A stretch of 35,574 nucleotides of DNA from Saccoglossus kowalevskii (taxonomy: Eukaryota > Hemichordata > Enteropneusta > Harrimaniidae), in the NCBI RefSeq assembly GCF_000003605.2, contig NW_003124895.1:316254-351827 (forward strand). Direction: 5' to 3'. Position numbers and translations under genes: made by a program. Of this stretch, positions 9,172-21,200 are shown piece after piece. Position 1 is the stretch's first letter, and each line of letters starts with the position of its first letter. The notes under the pieces are model-generated. The model saw only the letters and a list, made by a program, of their open reading frames with translations. It searched no databases and was not told where the DNA came from.

Positions 9172-9845
9172 ATTTGTCATGTGACATGTCACTGTTCTAC
9201 CTGCATGTTTATAAATCAAAATACCACTAGAAAGTGTTGGTTATCGGAACTAATGTGACATCAATGTTGGTCAAGGAAAGGGTTTGACTCAAAACATCAA
9301 CCACAGAAGGTAAAGCTTCTAAAGACTGGGCTATTGCAGTTTCTGGCTGATGCCATTGAACAAAAACAGGTATTAGAGAGGTCATTTGACTGTCAAGTGA
9401 CATGATTTGAATTATTTATGAGCATATGACTAAACGTACAATACATATTTTGTAATAATATAAATTATCTTGCGTTCAGGACTGTGCACTTCAATGCAAC
9501 AGAATGCTAACAATTTTTGTTTCATTGTATAATTTCCAAACACTTTACTCAAGAAAAAAAAAACTGTGGGTTTGTATCAGTAAAGCCACACTTTCTTGTG
9601 GTGTTTCTAATACATATCATTTTATTGTTTGCATGCCAGCGTGAATTTTATTCGCTCACCCTGGTGAGGCACCTTGATTTACTGTACGTACTGTTTGAAC
9701 TCATAAACAAACTATTATAATGCCTACATGCTCCCACTTTGTGAGTAAGGTCGTTATTTTTTTAGTTAGTCAAGGATTTTTTGTCCAGCAAAACAGTCGG
9801 GCTACCGTAGTTGGTTTCATGAAAGCTTTTACAGATGGTTAGAGC
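9172..9845. other. Intergenic, nothing recognised
   Basis: AT-rich; a 67-codon frame at 9517-9720 has no recognisable features and is judged chance. Confidence 0.5.
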
Positions 9846-9982
9846 GGGAGGGTCGTCACCCGCGCAGCGCAGGAAGTGAGTCCCAAGCGAAGATAACACA
9901 CGCTAAAAGCGCAAAGGCTCATGGGTAGATGTTTGTTTGACACGCCATGGCCATCTGACGCATGCGCAGGTGACGACTCCCC
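9846..9982. mobile_element. MITE-like element, family B, copy 1
   Basis: ~137 bp with terminal inverted repeats: left GGGAGGGTCGTCACCCGCGC, right end complementary (GGTGACGACTCCCC preceded by GCGCA). The interior (GAGTCCCAAGCGA, ACACGCTAAAA, GCAAAGGCTC) recurs at 28845. Encodes nothing. Confidence 0.65.
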
Positions 9983-10283
9983 AACTTTAAATTTGTATTT
10001 ACTGTCATAAGCCTATTTGTGGTCACCTGTAACTGCATATTGACATATATTCAGGTGTGTTTTATTCTTGTACACTTTGTTTTGATTGTGTACAAAATAA
10101 CATTCGTGTGATGCAATAATTAACTATACAAATCATATGCGATTTGAATTATTGATACGCACTACTATTCCACCGCGAGATGATGAATGGTTTGAGGACA
10201 TCAAGTTACGAAAACATTGAGTTACACGCGCCCGTATTATAGAAACGCTGCCAAATTTTGAGCCACGCTCGACTTGTAACTCG

Positions 10284-10425
10284 ATGTTCAATTAATAGTT
10301 AACAAAACTTCGAGTTACGGACAATATATTTTTATTTGTTTTGTGTTGAACGTCCACAATTAATAACTCGAAACATAATTTATGTTGCCCGTAACTCAAA
10401 GTTTGGTTAACTGTTAATTGAACAT
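10284..10425. repeat. Foldback repeat with 37-nt arms
   Basis: Arms 10284-10320 (ATGTTCAATTAATAGTTAAC start) and 10389-10425 are inverted copies with about four mismatches around a ~68-nt loop. Similar GAGTTAC or GTAACTC segments occur nearby (10211, 10277, 10365), suggesting a larger decayed palindromic element. Confidence 0.65.
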
Positions 10426-11123
10426 AGATTTATAATTTTTGCTTGGTTTTGCAAAAGTAGGTGTGCTTATTAATATATGGGCATGGTCATGTTTAGAACA
10501 CAAACAATTCATCATCTCATCCGATGCGTATTCACATGTTCATTTTGTCAAATGAATAATATCATTTTATGTTGCAAAATATTTTTAGTTTACAATATAT
10601 CGTGATGATCCAGTATCAACATTTAACCCAAAACTGAAGTCGTACTGAAAAACTTCAGTGTGAACACTACAAATGCTAACAATTATTTTAGCATATTGAT
10701 ATGGCATTATTATTTGATATAATATAAGTATACTTGTATTTCTTCAAACATAGATTTGCAATGTTCTACAACAATATTGTGTTTTGTTGTTAAAAGCAGT
10801 CACATGCAATTGTATAATAATTAACTGATAATAAAACCGATTTAATATGATTTTAACCTGTAATGTTATAAATTGACTAACCAATGATGTAATAACAAAT
10901 TTACCGATATTTGTGAAGCGTATATTTATACATGGATGGATTCTCATGTTGATTCAACCTGCTTGCCTGACAGTGCAGTTCCTTCCTTGCCCTCTCACCT
11001 GACTGATGCTCATAGTCGCAAAGGTCACCGCCCTTCAAAGGATGGTGAGTGCATCAAGCAGTATTAGGTGACAGAAGTTTTAATATAATTTTATCTGTGG
11101 ATTATAAAAGGGATATATATGAG

Positions 11124-11753
11124 TGTAACTCCTGCGGAGTGATGTCTATTTGTTTTGCGCTTTGGCGCTGTTTAAGTGCTGTTTTACCTTCTGGTGCATA
11201 GCGCCCTCTGGGGTTGAAGGTCTCCAGCGAAGATTAAATAGTTATGACGCAGTTGCAATGTGCGTCCACTTTCTCTAGTTTTTCATGACTATTAGCTGTG
11301 ACCCGGAAACGAGGTATGATTTTATAGTTTTTTGAACATACACCGATTTCAGTCGATATGATTTTGTGTAATTTTGAAGTCTTTTGCAAGAGAAATCGAG
11401 AGTTTTCTGATCGTGAACCCGAGTGGTATAAAATGGTCGTGTTGTGTTGGTCTGACCTATGACCCCAATTCGTTCACACTTGTATTAGACGTTGATGGCG
11501 TTTTACCGCACTATCTCATTCAGAATAATATGTTATTGTATTTGTGTACTTAAGATTGTTATTGTTTTATTTTGCTTCACAGTTTTACGTGATTGTGATT
11601 GCCAATGTGAACTGTGATTAAGGACCACATGACTGATTTATCGTGATTCATGTGAATAAGTTGAACACAGTGAAGAGTGAATAAAACGATATATTGGTGA
11701 TATAGAACTGAGTGACTTGTCAATATCTTAATCGACACTCATCATATAACACA
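11124..11753 (+). mobile_element. Probable solo LTR (630 bp)
   Basis: It begins TGTAAC and ends ATAACACA (TGT...ACA), flanked by ATGAG (11119-11123) and ATGGG (11754-11758), a possible 5-bp target duplication with one mismatch. Inside, a TATAAAA at 11427-11433 and an AATAAA at 11680-11685 are spaced as expected for U3, R and U5. No second LTR or internal coding sequence is seen. Confidence 0.45.
11427..11433 (+). promoter_or_regulatory. TATA box of the probable LTR
   Basis: TATAAAA in a GC-richer local context (CCCGAGTGGTATAAAATGG). The sequence alone does not show that it is active. Confidence 0.35.
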
Positions 11754-11759
11754 ATGGGT

Positions 11760-12921
11760 TTTTTTAATACTGCAACTACCTGTATACTAATTATTAGCAA
11801 TCATTTTAATCAGTGTTAAAAGAAATTTAAATTGTCAGTTATTTATTTAGTTCTAATGTGTGTTTAACCAGCATTATTGAGAACAATAGCATGGCGATTG
11901 TTGCATATCATCAATAATCAGTATATCAGAGTTCAGTTGAACGCCAAAGAAAGACTGCAGACCCTTAGGTAAGTATGGCCATGGAGGTAGTAAAGAGAAG
12001 GAGTGAGGACGTTATTGTTTCCGCTGGTTTCATGATGCTTTGGAGTTGTTACACATTTTAATTAGTTGGCAAACACGCTGTACAATGTCACCGTTAATCG
12101 GCTTATGTGTTTCGCACTGCGCATGCTCAAACAGTCAACAATAATACAGAATACAGCGAAAGACGTACGCTGAGTGTACTTAATGCCCCACCGATGAAAA
12201 CTACCCCGTCAAAACATCTTGTTATAAACTTATCATGTATTTTTAAATTTCGCTGCGAATATTTGCAGATTTTTTTTTTATTAATGTCTAAATTTAGACG
12301 ACTTTTGCGATGAAGAATGTCAGGAAAGAAGTAATCGCTCATCTTGAAGCGTCCGTAGAGAGAATTTCCGGTACCTACAATTGTGAAATGACCTTTGTGA
12401 TCCGATAATGCACAATTCTTTTATTTACGTTTCGCGCATTTAATTTTATAGACGATGTTTAAACGGAATTTATTTTTTCAGTTCTACTCTCGTTTTCTTG
12501 TGTAGACATAGACCTTAAGGTCTATGGTGTAAATAAGCGGCTATCATCATGTAGATAAAACGACTTCTAAATAAAAACGATAAGTGGCCTAACCAGAGCG
12601 AAGACAAAAGATGTTTATAGAATTAACACAGGCTAAACCTTCTCTTTTCTACATCCAAGGTATGATGGTATCACTAATGGTCGCGACTTTAGACTGCAAA
12701 TTGCCATTATTTTATTTCAATGGAAAAATGTTCACATAGTCCTGTCATGTAGTCTGTGGTAAAATGCACTGCAAACACAAAACTCAGGAGAGATGAGAGT
12801 GGTATTCAATGTTTGGAACTGACAAATCAAATATCATAAAACAAAACAATGACAAAATGCGCTATTCCTGGCAAATCAACAAAGATTTTTCACACTTGGT
12901 CGAGTTTAATTGTAAAATATG
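11760..12921. other. Intergenic between the LTR-like element and the NXPE 3' end
   Basis: There is a strong but orphan donor-like CCTTAG|GTAAGTAT near 11966 (plus strand) and an NRF1-like CTGCGCATGC near 12118. Together they hint at an unrecognised first exon or promoter, but no coding exon follows on plus. Overlapping 68- and 71-codon frames at 12107-12342 look like chance. Confidence 0.3.
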
Positions 12922-12927
12922 TTTATT
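12922..12927 (-). terminator. Candidate polyadenylation signal for the NXPE gene
   Basis: AATAAA on the minus strand (TTTATT on plus), about 205 nt beyond the NXPE stop. It is the first canonical hexamer I see there; cleavage is not demonstrated. Confidence 0.45.
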
Positions 12928-13131
12928 GAATGGTATTGTACATTTCATCAAATAAAAGTCAATATAAGTCACATCCACCTCAATCCACTCTGCCTCCATG
13001 TCGTATTTTCATGAATAAAATGCATCATATGCAACTACATATAAACTGTGGGAAATTTTGAATACACCTAATAACACAAGATATTACTTTTAATGAATGT
13101 GGTTGTGTTAATAAACTCCATTCTTTACCCA

Positions 13132-13889
13132 TTAATATGGACATACATATGAAAGAAACAAATCAACTTGTTGCGGTACTATCGCCTGCATATGAACATG
13201 GTTGTTCGTATAATGTGAAAGTGACATGTCATAGACATCAAGAAATCGCACACCAATACCAGTGAACAGTTTTCGCGTAATAGAATTCATCTCAAATAAT
13301 GTCCAGTCACTACTGTGAACGTAGCCCTCCCGTGAATTGTGATCTCTAGGATGGGAACTCTTGATGACAACTATAGTTCCAGGGCATCTAGACAGTAACC
13401 GCTCAACGGCATTTCGTGTATGGAGAAGTCGTTCTGTGAATGACTTTGTTGTCCACGGGCCAAAGTGATAAGTTAAACTCAAGACGACTACGACGTAACA
13501 TGAACGTAGGCTGTCAATCACACCAGATTCAAATCGTTGATTTTTAAAATCGCCATTACTTGAACCAATCCTAATTGCATGGAATTGGAACAAAATTGTT
13601 AAATTATAATCATGACTGGTCAATAGACGATGTGCACCATCTCTAGACACTGTCATATTCATATCTCCGACATTAATAAAGGAGTCATGCCATAATCGAA
13701 GAGTTGAATCACCAAAAAAGTACACATCTTTCCCACGCAGACAATCAAGTGCTTCTTCCATTGTAAAATGCCTGCTTTTACAAACGAGCGATTGCCATAT
13801 ACTTCCATTAATCCAGAAACCATCAGAAATACTAACAGGAAACTCAGCATTGCAAGGCGGAAGGTTTTCGATCAAGCTATTTGTATCTC
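13132..13889 (-). CDS. NXPE terminal exon: PC-esterase domain
   Basis: Acceptor TTGTTTACAG, entering in phase 1; stop TAA at 13134-13132. It encodes ~252 residues: PPCN, SDGFWINGSIWQSLVC, the block I box CLRGKDVYFFGDSTLRLW (GDS codons at 13713-13705), LTYHFGPW, TIVVIKSSHPRDHNS, and DVYDMSLSHYTNNHVHMQ near the C terminus. Confidence 0.92.
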
Positions 13890-16800
13890 CTGTAAACAAT
13901 ATATATGGTGAGATATATGATGAATAATGTATAGTGTGTCTTTGTGGATGTCAAGAATGTACAAAACACATTAGTATTATCTCTAGAGTATTTATGAAAG
14001 TGAAGGAGTGAGAAGCGCTCGTGAAACAGGGGAATAAAATAAATAACAAGTTACATCTAAAAAATGTACATCAAAAGCATGAGTATGTATATGCATGTTA
14101 TTTTGAGCAGAAACATAGATTGATCACTAGTAACAATGGCCAACACTCAATAGCTCTGTTATTCCTATTGCACTCATGAGATATACCCATACAACTTTGT
14201 TATAAACCTGCCAAGTAATCAGCGACAGAATATGCTGTCTTCTGCAGTTATAAGAGTCAAATCTGGGTGTTACTGGCCATAATTTCCCTGCTATTAACTT
14301 GAATGCAAATGACATGAAACTACATTGTAGGTAAATGCACAACACAGTGGGAGGGCACCTCAATGTCCTACTACTACAGATCTGGTCTTACCTTTAATTA
14401 TAGCCTTCAATGGGCTTGATGCTAGTTTAGTCATCAGATACGGGCTGTATAAAAAGTCACAAATTCGATAAGATAATTGGGATTGTAGCATATACAATAT
14501 AAATATATGGCTACCAAGTATTGAAGTCGCATTGCGTAGTTTGCCACTATTAGGCTAATAATTCACCCAGCACAATAATAATAAATATACTGAATAGAAA
14601 AGGAATTCAGGTAAATGTATCAGAACAATAAGTACCATATACAAGCTGGGAAGTAGACAATGCTGAAGGGCGATAGTCGTCGCGCCACGCATGCGCGAGA
14701 TATTGGTCTTATAAACAAATATGGTGATTTTGACTGTGGCGCACACCAACTAGTACACACTGGGACGTTACTAAGCGTTAATTAGGTATTTTTTTGTTGT
14801 GTTTGGAAGGTATCAAAGGAGTTGTCGTCAGTAATTAGTGCAAGTTGTCAAATCTCATATTTGTGATTTCCATTAGAAGAGCGCATTGGATTGTGGGAAA
14901 ATCAATGTCTGTCAACACAATTGTCGCACATGCGCGGCGCGACGACTACCGCCCTTTAATATTGCAGCTCAATAATTGGTTAGTAAAATAATATGTGTGT
15001 GCACATCATATTTGTAAACACTGTATCACTTACTGAAATGTGTCAGATGACTAATTATATCTAGTCCACCAAAATAATAAAAGTCACAATAATTTCGATA
15101 TGAATTATATGAGTTAATATTACAATGTCAACAAGAAAATTGAATTGAGAAACACCTGGATATTGTTATTGTTAGTTCAGCAAAGCAGCTTGTTATAAAA
15201 TGCAAAATAATAATTCCAATCACTAGTAGTAGATATTACAGATTTGCTGACACTCAGTGAGCATTGTTCACCAACCGCAAACAATAACATTAATAGCCCT
15301 ACCAGCCAATCAAATTCATTCATTTGCTATAGTCAATATAATTGAACATCAACTTTCCAGTGGTCAAATGTGTTGTAATGTCAAATGGTCAAATGTGTTC
15401 TATGTAAATACTTGTAATTGGAAAATAAGCATACTGTAAAACCATTTATTTTCACTATTTTGATGTTTTGAGGATATTCACCGTGTTTAAATTCAGGCAT
15501 TTGTCAAAAAAACCACAAGTTTTACAATTTAATTGTTATTTTACATGTTAAGGTAGAGATGCAGGTTGGGAGACTATATTTCTAATTGGCTCTAATTACT
15601 GTAATTACACGAGTAATATATAACCATTACCCATTAAGTTATATATCATTTGAAATAGCTTAATTTAAACTTTTGAGTTTTATGGTTTATAATAATGTAC
15701 TCTGATACCATATTAAGTGGTGTGGATTTTGGGTTAAAATCATACATTTTAGGTGAAAGTGCACTTAAAACTAATTAACTTTTGAATGCATACCTTGATT
15801 TTGATTTAAAAACACTTATTTAAAACTTCTGTTTACTATGAACATAATGGCTTATTTATTAGTGTTTCCATTGAAACGTTTTTACACAGTGCACTTTGAA
15901 ACATTAAAATTTTATGAATCGTTCACAATTAACATAGCCGCTAATTGGCAGCTCTATTATTTCTGTTCCAATGAAGACAGTGAAACCATACGAAGCCACT
16001 TACTTAGAATAGACCTGAATAATCACCGCTGAAAACAAATGAACCGTCTAGAAGTTAANNNNNNNNNNNNNNNNNNNNNNNNNNNNNNNNNNNNNNNNNN
16101 NNNNNNNNNNNNNNNNNNNNNNNNNNNNNNNAAAAGAAACTCATAGAAATACACCATAAACCGAAATTTGCTGATGTTAAATCGCCAGGTACAAAAAATA
16201 GAATAAAAATATTTACAATTCGAGGGAAACAGACAAAAAATCGTCCGCGAAGTCATAACTTTGCGTGAAAACTGTCATGGCGTCGTGTTATCAGTTTCGC
16301 TGAGGGAGGGGCACAATGGATTACGTAAAGCCGATGAGATATTCATACAGTTATATAAACATCGCCATTGGGTGGGTTGAGTCTGAATTCACCTTCCCTC
16401 AAAAAAATACTTTGTAAATACTAAATAATAACTTTATTGATTTCGTATCCTTATTGGGATCTTGAAAATAATACAATAAAGAATGTTGTTTAAATAAACA
16501 ACAGCTAGCTAAAAAAGTATAAGTATGAGGATAAGTTATGTTCAGTGAACAGTTTAATCCTCTCCTCTTGGTGTAGTTTGCATTTTAGCAGAAAGTGTTT
16601 CTCGTCTTCGACTTCACAGACTTTGCATTTTCCATGATCAATGTCAATATTTTTGTACCGCCCCATTTCTATCTGCAAGGTGTGGGCACTTATACGTAGT
16701 TTTGTTAGGGCTGAGCGATGGTTGGGATTTTTAACTACTGTTAGATATTTTTCATAGGTGTAATCCTTTTTCAGTAATCTGTAGGTTTCAAGTTTGTTTT

Positions 16801-18226
16801 TTTGATTTTTAGATTTATTGTCATCATACATGCTGTTTTCAGCGACTGTTTTAAAACGTTTAATGAGTCTATCTAAAATTGGATGAAGTAGACTGTAATT
16901 GCTGTTATGTTTACATTGTGTCCATGCGTCACCAAGGTCTAGAAAGTTTAGTCTGGTTTTTATTCCTGTTACCCAATTTTGTACGCCTGCGTCATCTAGC
17001 TGAATGCCCAGCTCAGGACTAATGTATTATGATCCATGTCGTTTAATCGCATCCAATATTTCAGCATTTGCCTTATACTTGAGATGACAAGTGGAAGCCT
17101 ACCAAGCTCAAGCAAGCATGCTAAATTTGTTGCGTTGCTGTAATGAACCATGTGAAGTTAGACGACCAGGTTGAAATGGGCCGTAATATTTTGCTACACA
17201 ACGGCTATTCGCAGTTTTTACTACTCAATCACCCAAACGCCGGTGAAACAAATTCGAAATGAAGTCACAGTGGAAGAGTTAATTGTTAATCGGGGCAGTT
17301 TTCATACAACTACAGACGAGACGGGTCGATAGAAATTAAACGAACTCTGACCTCGGGAAATACCTCATTCATAGAGTGCCTTAGTACCAGATGTCGCCGA
17401 TCACGGTCATACAACGTACCTTATCGCTACCGGTGCATGCTGGCTGACAAGGGGGTTTCCGATTAAGGTAACCAAGATGGCGTCGCAGAGTGCATGATTT
17501 TTCCGCGTCTCGTTGCCAATTTTTCTGTAATTTCCAGGGTATTTTTTTTTTTATTTTTAATTAACCGAGCATTTTACGTTTGTGTATTTTGACACTGAAA
17601 AGTTAGTTATCGATGACAGCAACAGCAGTGTTGTTTGTCAATTGCATCACAATTCCATCAGCACGGTAATCATTACATCGAAACGAAAAATAAGTGTTAA
17701 AATGCCGTTTGAGTAAAACTGTGTGGAAATTTTTTTTTGTTTCTCCCACAATGTGAAAAAGCTTGAAATCTATGCACTAAAAAAACAAAAAGAAATGGTG
17801 GTCTTGTTTTGCACGAAAATCAAATTGCCCTATCGAGGCTTCCTCCTACATGAAAATAAATAAAAAATCAAATTATTTAAGGGTGAAAAGTTTACTTATC
17901 ATTTACAACTGTATGTTTTGTTTCATTACGCTTGCAAGCTGGAAGCGTATACGTCTTTTTTCTTTTCTTTTTTATAGTTTGCTAGTTGATCGAGCTTGAG
18001 GTAAGTAAACAGAGAGCCAGGATAGGAAGTCGCACACCGCTGCTCCGTAACTGATGCCAGCAATCATTTGCATATAACATCAACAGTGACTTGTCAATCA
18101 AAGAGCAACGCAAACAAACTTTCGGGACTTTTAATCACATAAGCGTACCTCGGTTCGATTTTTGAGTATGTTCTAACATTGACAATGCTCCGAAAATTTA
18201 ACACTATCTAGCCAAGACTGTCTGGG

Positions 18227-18258
<32 letters not shown>

Positions 18259-21200
18259 CTCACTCTGAGTGCCCACGAATCTGCATCTCTAACTTAAGGT
18301 AGATTTAATTTAGCTGATTTTACTCAACAGTGAAATTAAAACCCAGTGAATAATTGATGCATTTACAGTAGTTATATATTTCAGTACGTAGATACTAGGT
18401 CACCATATTGTGTACCAGTAGTAAAACATAATACAGGATTTGGTGACGTCATATATAACACTGCTTAGTGTTTCTATTTATTTCATTAAAGGGCAGTGGT
18501 CGTTGCGCCACACATGGTCAAGATATGGGTCTCTTACAAACAAAGATGGCGATTTTGACCAACCAAGTACGAATCAAGACGTTACCAAGCTTTAACTAGG
18601 TAATTGATTGGTGGTTTGAAGGTAACGATGGAGTCGTAAGCTGTAATTAGTGCAATTTCATTAAAAAAAAGTGCATTGAATTGTGGAAAATCAAAGTTTA
18701 TCAATACAAACATCTTACATGCTTGGCTTGACGACCAATGCCCTTCATAATAATTGTATGACTTATAGTGCAGATAAATGAAATTGTTCATTTCATCAAA
18801 TACATGTTGTTTTATTGCATTTTCTCTTGTTTTAATGGGCACAGTGGGCACTCACATAATTCGTCAACATCACCTTTTGGAATTTGTTATTTTTAACTAT
18901 GGCAAAGAAGATCTTGCCTATTAAAAATGGGATATATTCAGTAAAATAAAGCAAATATTGACAGTATAATAGAGTATAAATTAAGATTAATCATACTTTA
19001 TGTTATACTATGCAAATATTATTCATCTATAAATGCAATTTTAATCTTTGTGACCAGATGTACCGGGTAATATTACAATTCAATTAAACAATCAATTACT
19101 CTTATAGTACCATATATTAATGACGATCTAACTTACCTTTCAAACAAGTATTTAGTGTTATACTGTGAAATACTTAGATTGGCGTAGTATCCAAGGGAAT
19201 CACGGTTATATTTTATCAACTCTAGTGTTTCACAGGAAAGATTTTTAGGTTTCTCGCATAAAAATACCGATTCTCCCAAGTTACTGTTACTGAACTCACA
19301 CTTGTTCTCCCATATAATTTTACTGGAGATATAACATGATGTGATCTCTTTCGATGTGTCATCTTTGAATGTACCGAACCAATTTATACACTGTTCTTGA
19401 GGGAGATAGAATGTCTTCAGCCAAGTAACAGCTTCGCGTGTATGCACCAACGTTATGTCAATCATTGCCTCTCCCTTCCAAGCTTCATAAAAGTACACAC
19501 TGTATGTCCCATTCTGGTAATCAATAATTCTACCTGCTGTACTTGCTTTGGCTTGATTGAACATCACGGCAAAAAAGAAATCACCTCCAACTTGTCGTTT
19601 GATTCCCTTTGAATCATATGCTTCAATAACAACATGGACAACTTCATCCGCATTGCTGACCAACCAAAATCTGTTGACAAAAAGTCATTTACTGAGAGTA
19701 TGTTATCTAAAAATAACTCATGTACATGAATTGAAAGACTTATGTTCAGTATAATTGAATTATTAGTCAGTATAGTTGTGCGATCCAGTACTTTTATTTT
19801 GGTGAAATAATTATTGAAGTACCGGTATAATGAAAGAACAGAAGATTATAATATACCAGTGCATCAGCATCATGGACACATTATTGTGATTGGATGAGAC
19901 CATGTTTTAATCTATAAAATAATGCACTAGTACGCAGTGTAGTCTATGGGTTATTGTTCAAAGTCAGGCCCTAGAATATGAGTAACAAATATTGATACCA
20001 AAAACCAATCAAAGCGTAGAAAGAAGTACTGTGTGCTGAAAATAGTGAAGGACTATGAAGTAGAAATACTTGGTAGGTAATTTAAAATTAATTCAAAATT
20101 TAAGATTAGTCTTTCAAAAAAAGAGCAATGTAGACAACACATATAGGTTTGCTATTTGAGATGCATAACTTGAAATAATATGATTTCCAAAATTATTAAA
20201 GTTTATAATAGGCATAGGAAACAATTGTGATTGAACATTTTTTGATTTGCAGTCTGATTTATTCCAGTTTCAGTTCAATTTAAATCTGATATTTTCGGAT
20301 ATTAGAAAATAACTAATGAAAATTAGGTTTTTAACATTCAACTGATCATGTCCTTGGATTACCCAAGAGCATCTATGTACTAACATTTATTGAAATGAGG
20401 TAACTTGTATGCTTGAATTTCAATCCAAAACTAATCAGGTCTTAGCATGAGCTGTCAATCATTCTCTGTTCAGTACCAGTGGAAAACCATGTAATGTCGC
20501 GTGAGGGCGTTTGTATACAACTGTTAACAGTCCTCAGCCCCCCCCCCCGGCCTTCGCTGAAATGCGATTTAGTATACGAAAAAATTAAGAATGAGGACTG
20601 TCAACAGTCTATAGATGACAGAAGTACTGTAGGGATAAAAATATCATACCTAGATTTCCTAGGTGAAGTCATTCCCATAGATGTGAGTTTGCCTTTAGAA
20701 AAATATTGCATTTGATCCTCCTTATTATGCATATTAAATGCATCTGAAAGAACGTCATCCAACATACGACCAATCGATGATTGCACTTCCAATCCATTAT
20801 CATGTTTGCATGTTTTATATTTGACTGTCACTTTCATATCCGTTTCACTGATTTTATAAACCTACAAAAGTACATTAAACTCTTATTCAATATTCAATGC
20901 AAATACGGTAGCATCACACATGTATCAACAATTAACTCACACAGTACACTACAGGCAGTCCAAATAAACACCATCTGGCGGATACCAGTCCGAATATGTC
21001 ACTAAATACACAAGCAGCCTCTCGGCTGAGATAGCTCCGCTGTTAGCAAGGCACATTTCAATTACTAGTAGAGAATTGAAGATATCATCACAAAATGAAC
21101 AAATCTAAGATTGGTTCACATGAGGTACCTATATGTATAATATTAGAGCCATTAAACTTGCAGTTTTCAATAAGAAGTCAAAAATGTCACTTTTTACCAA

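Noticed and set aside
16023-16256. 77-codon minus frame across the gap
   Set aside because: It is open only because 25 codons are undetermined bases.
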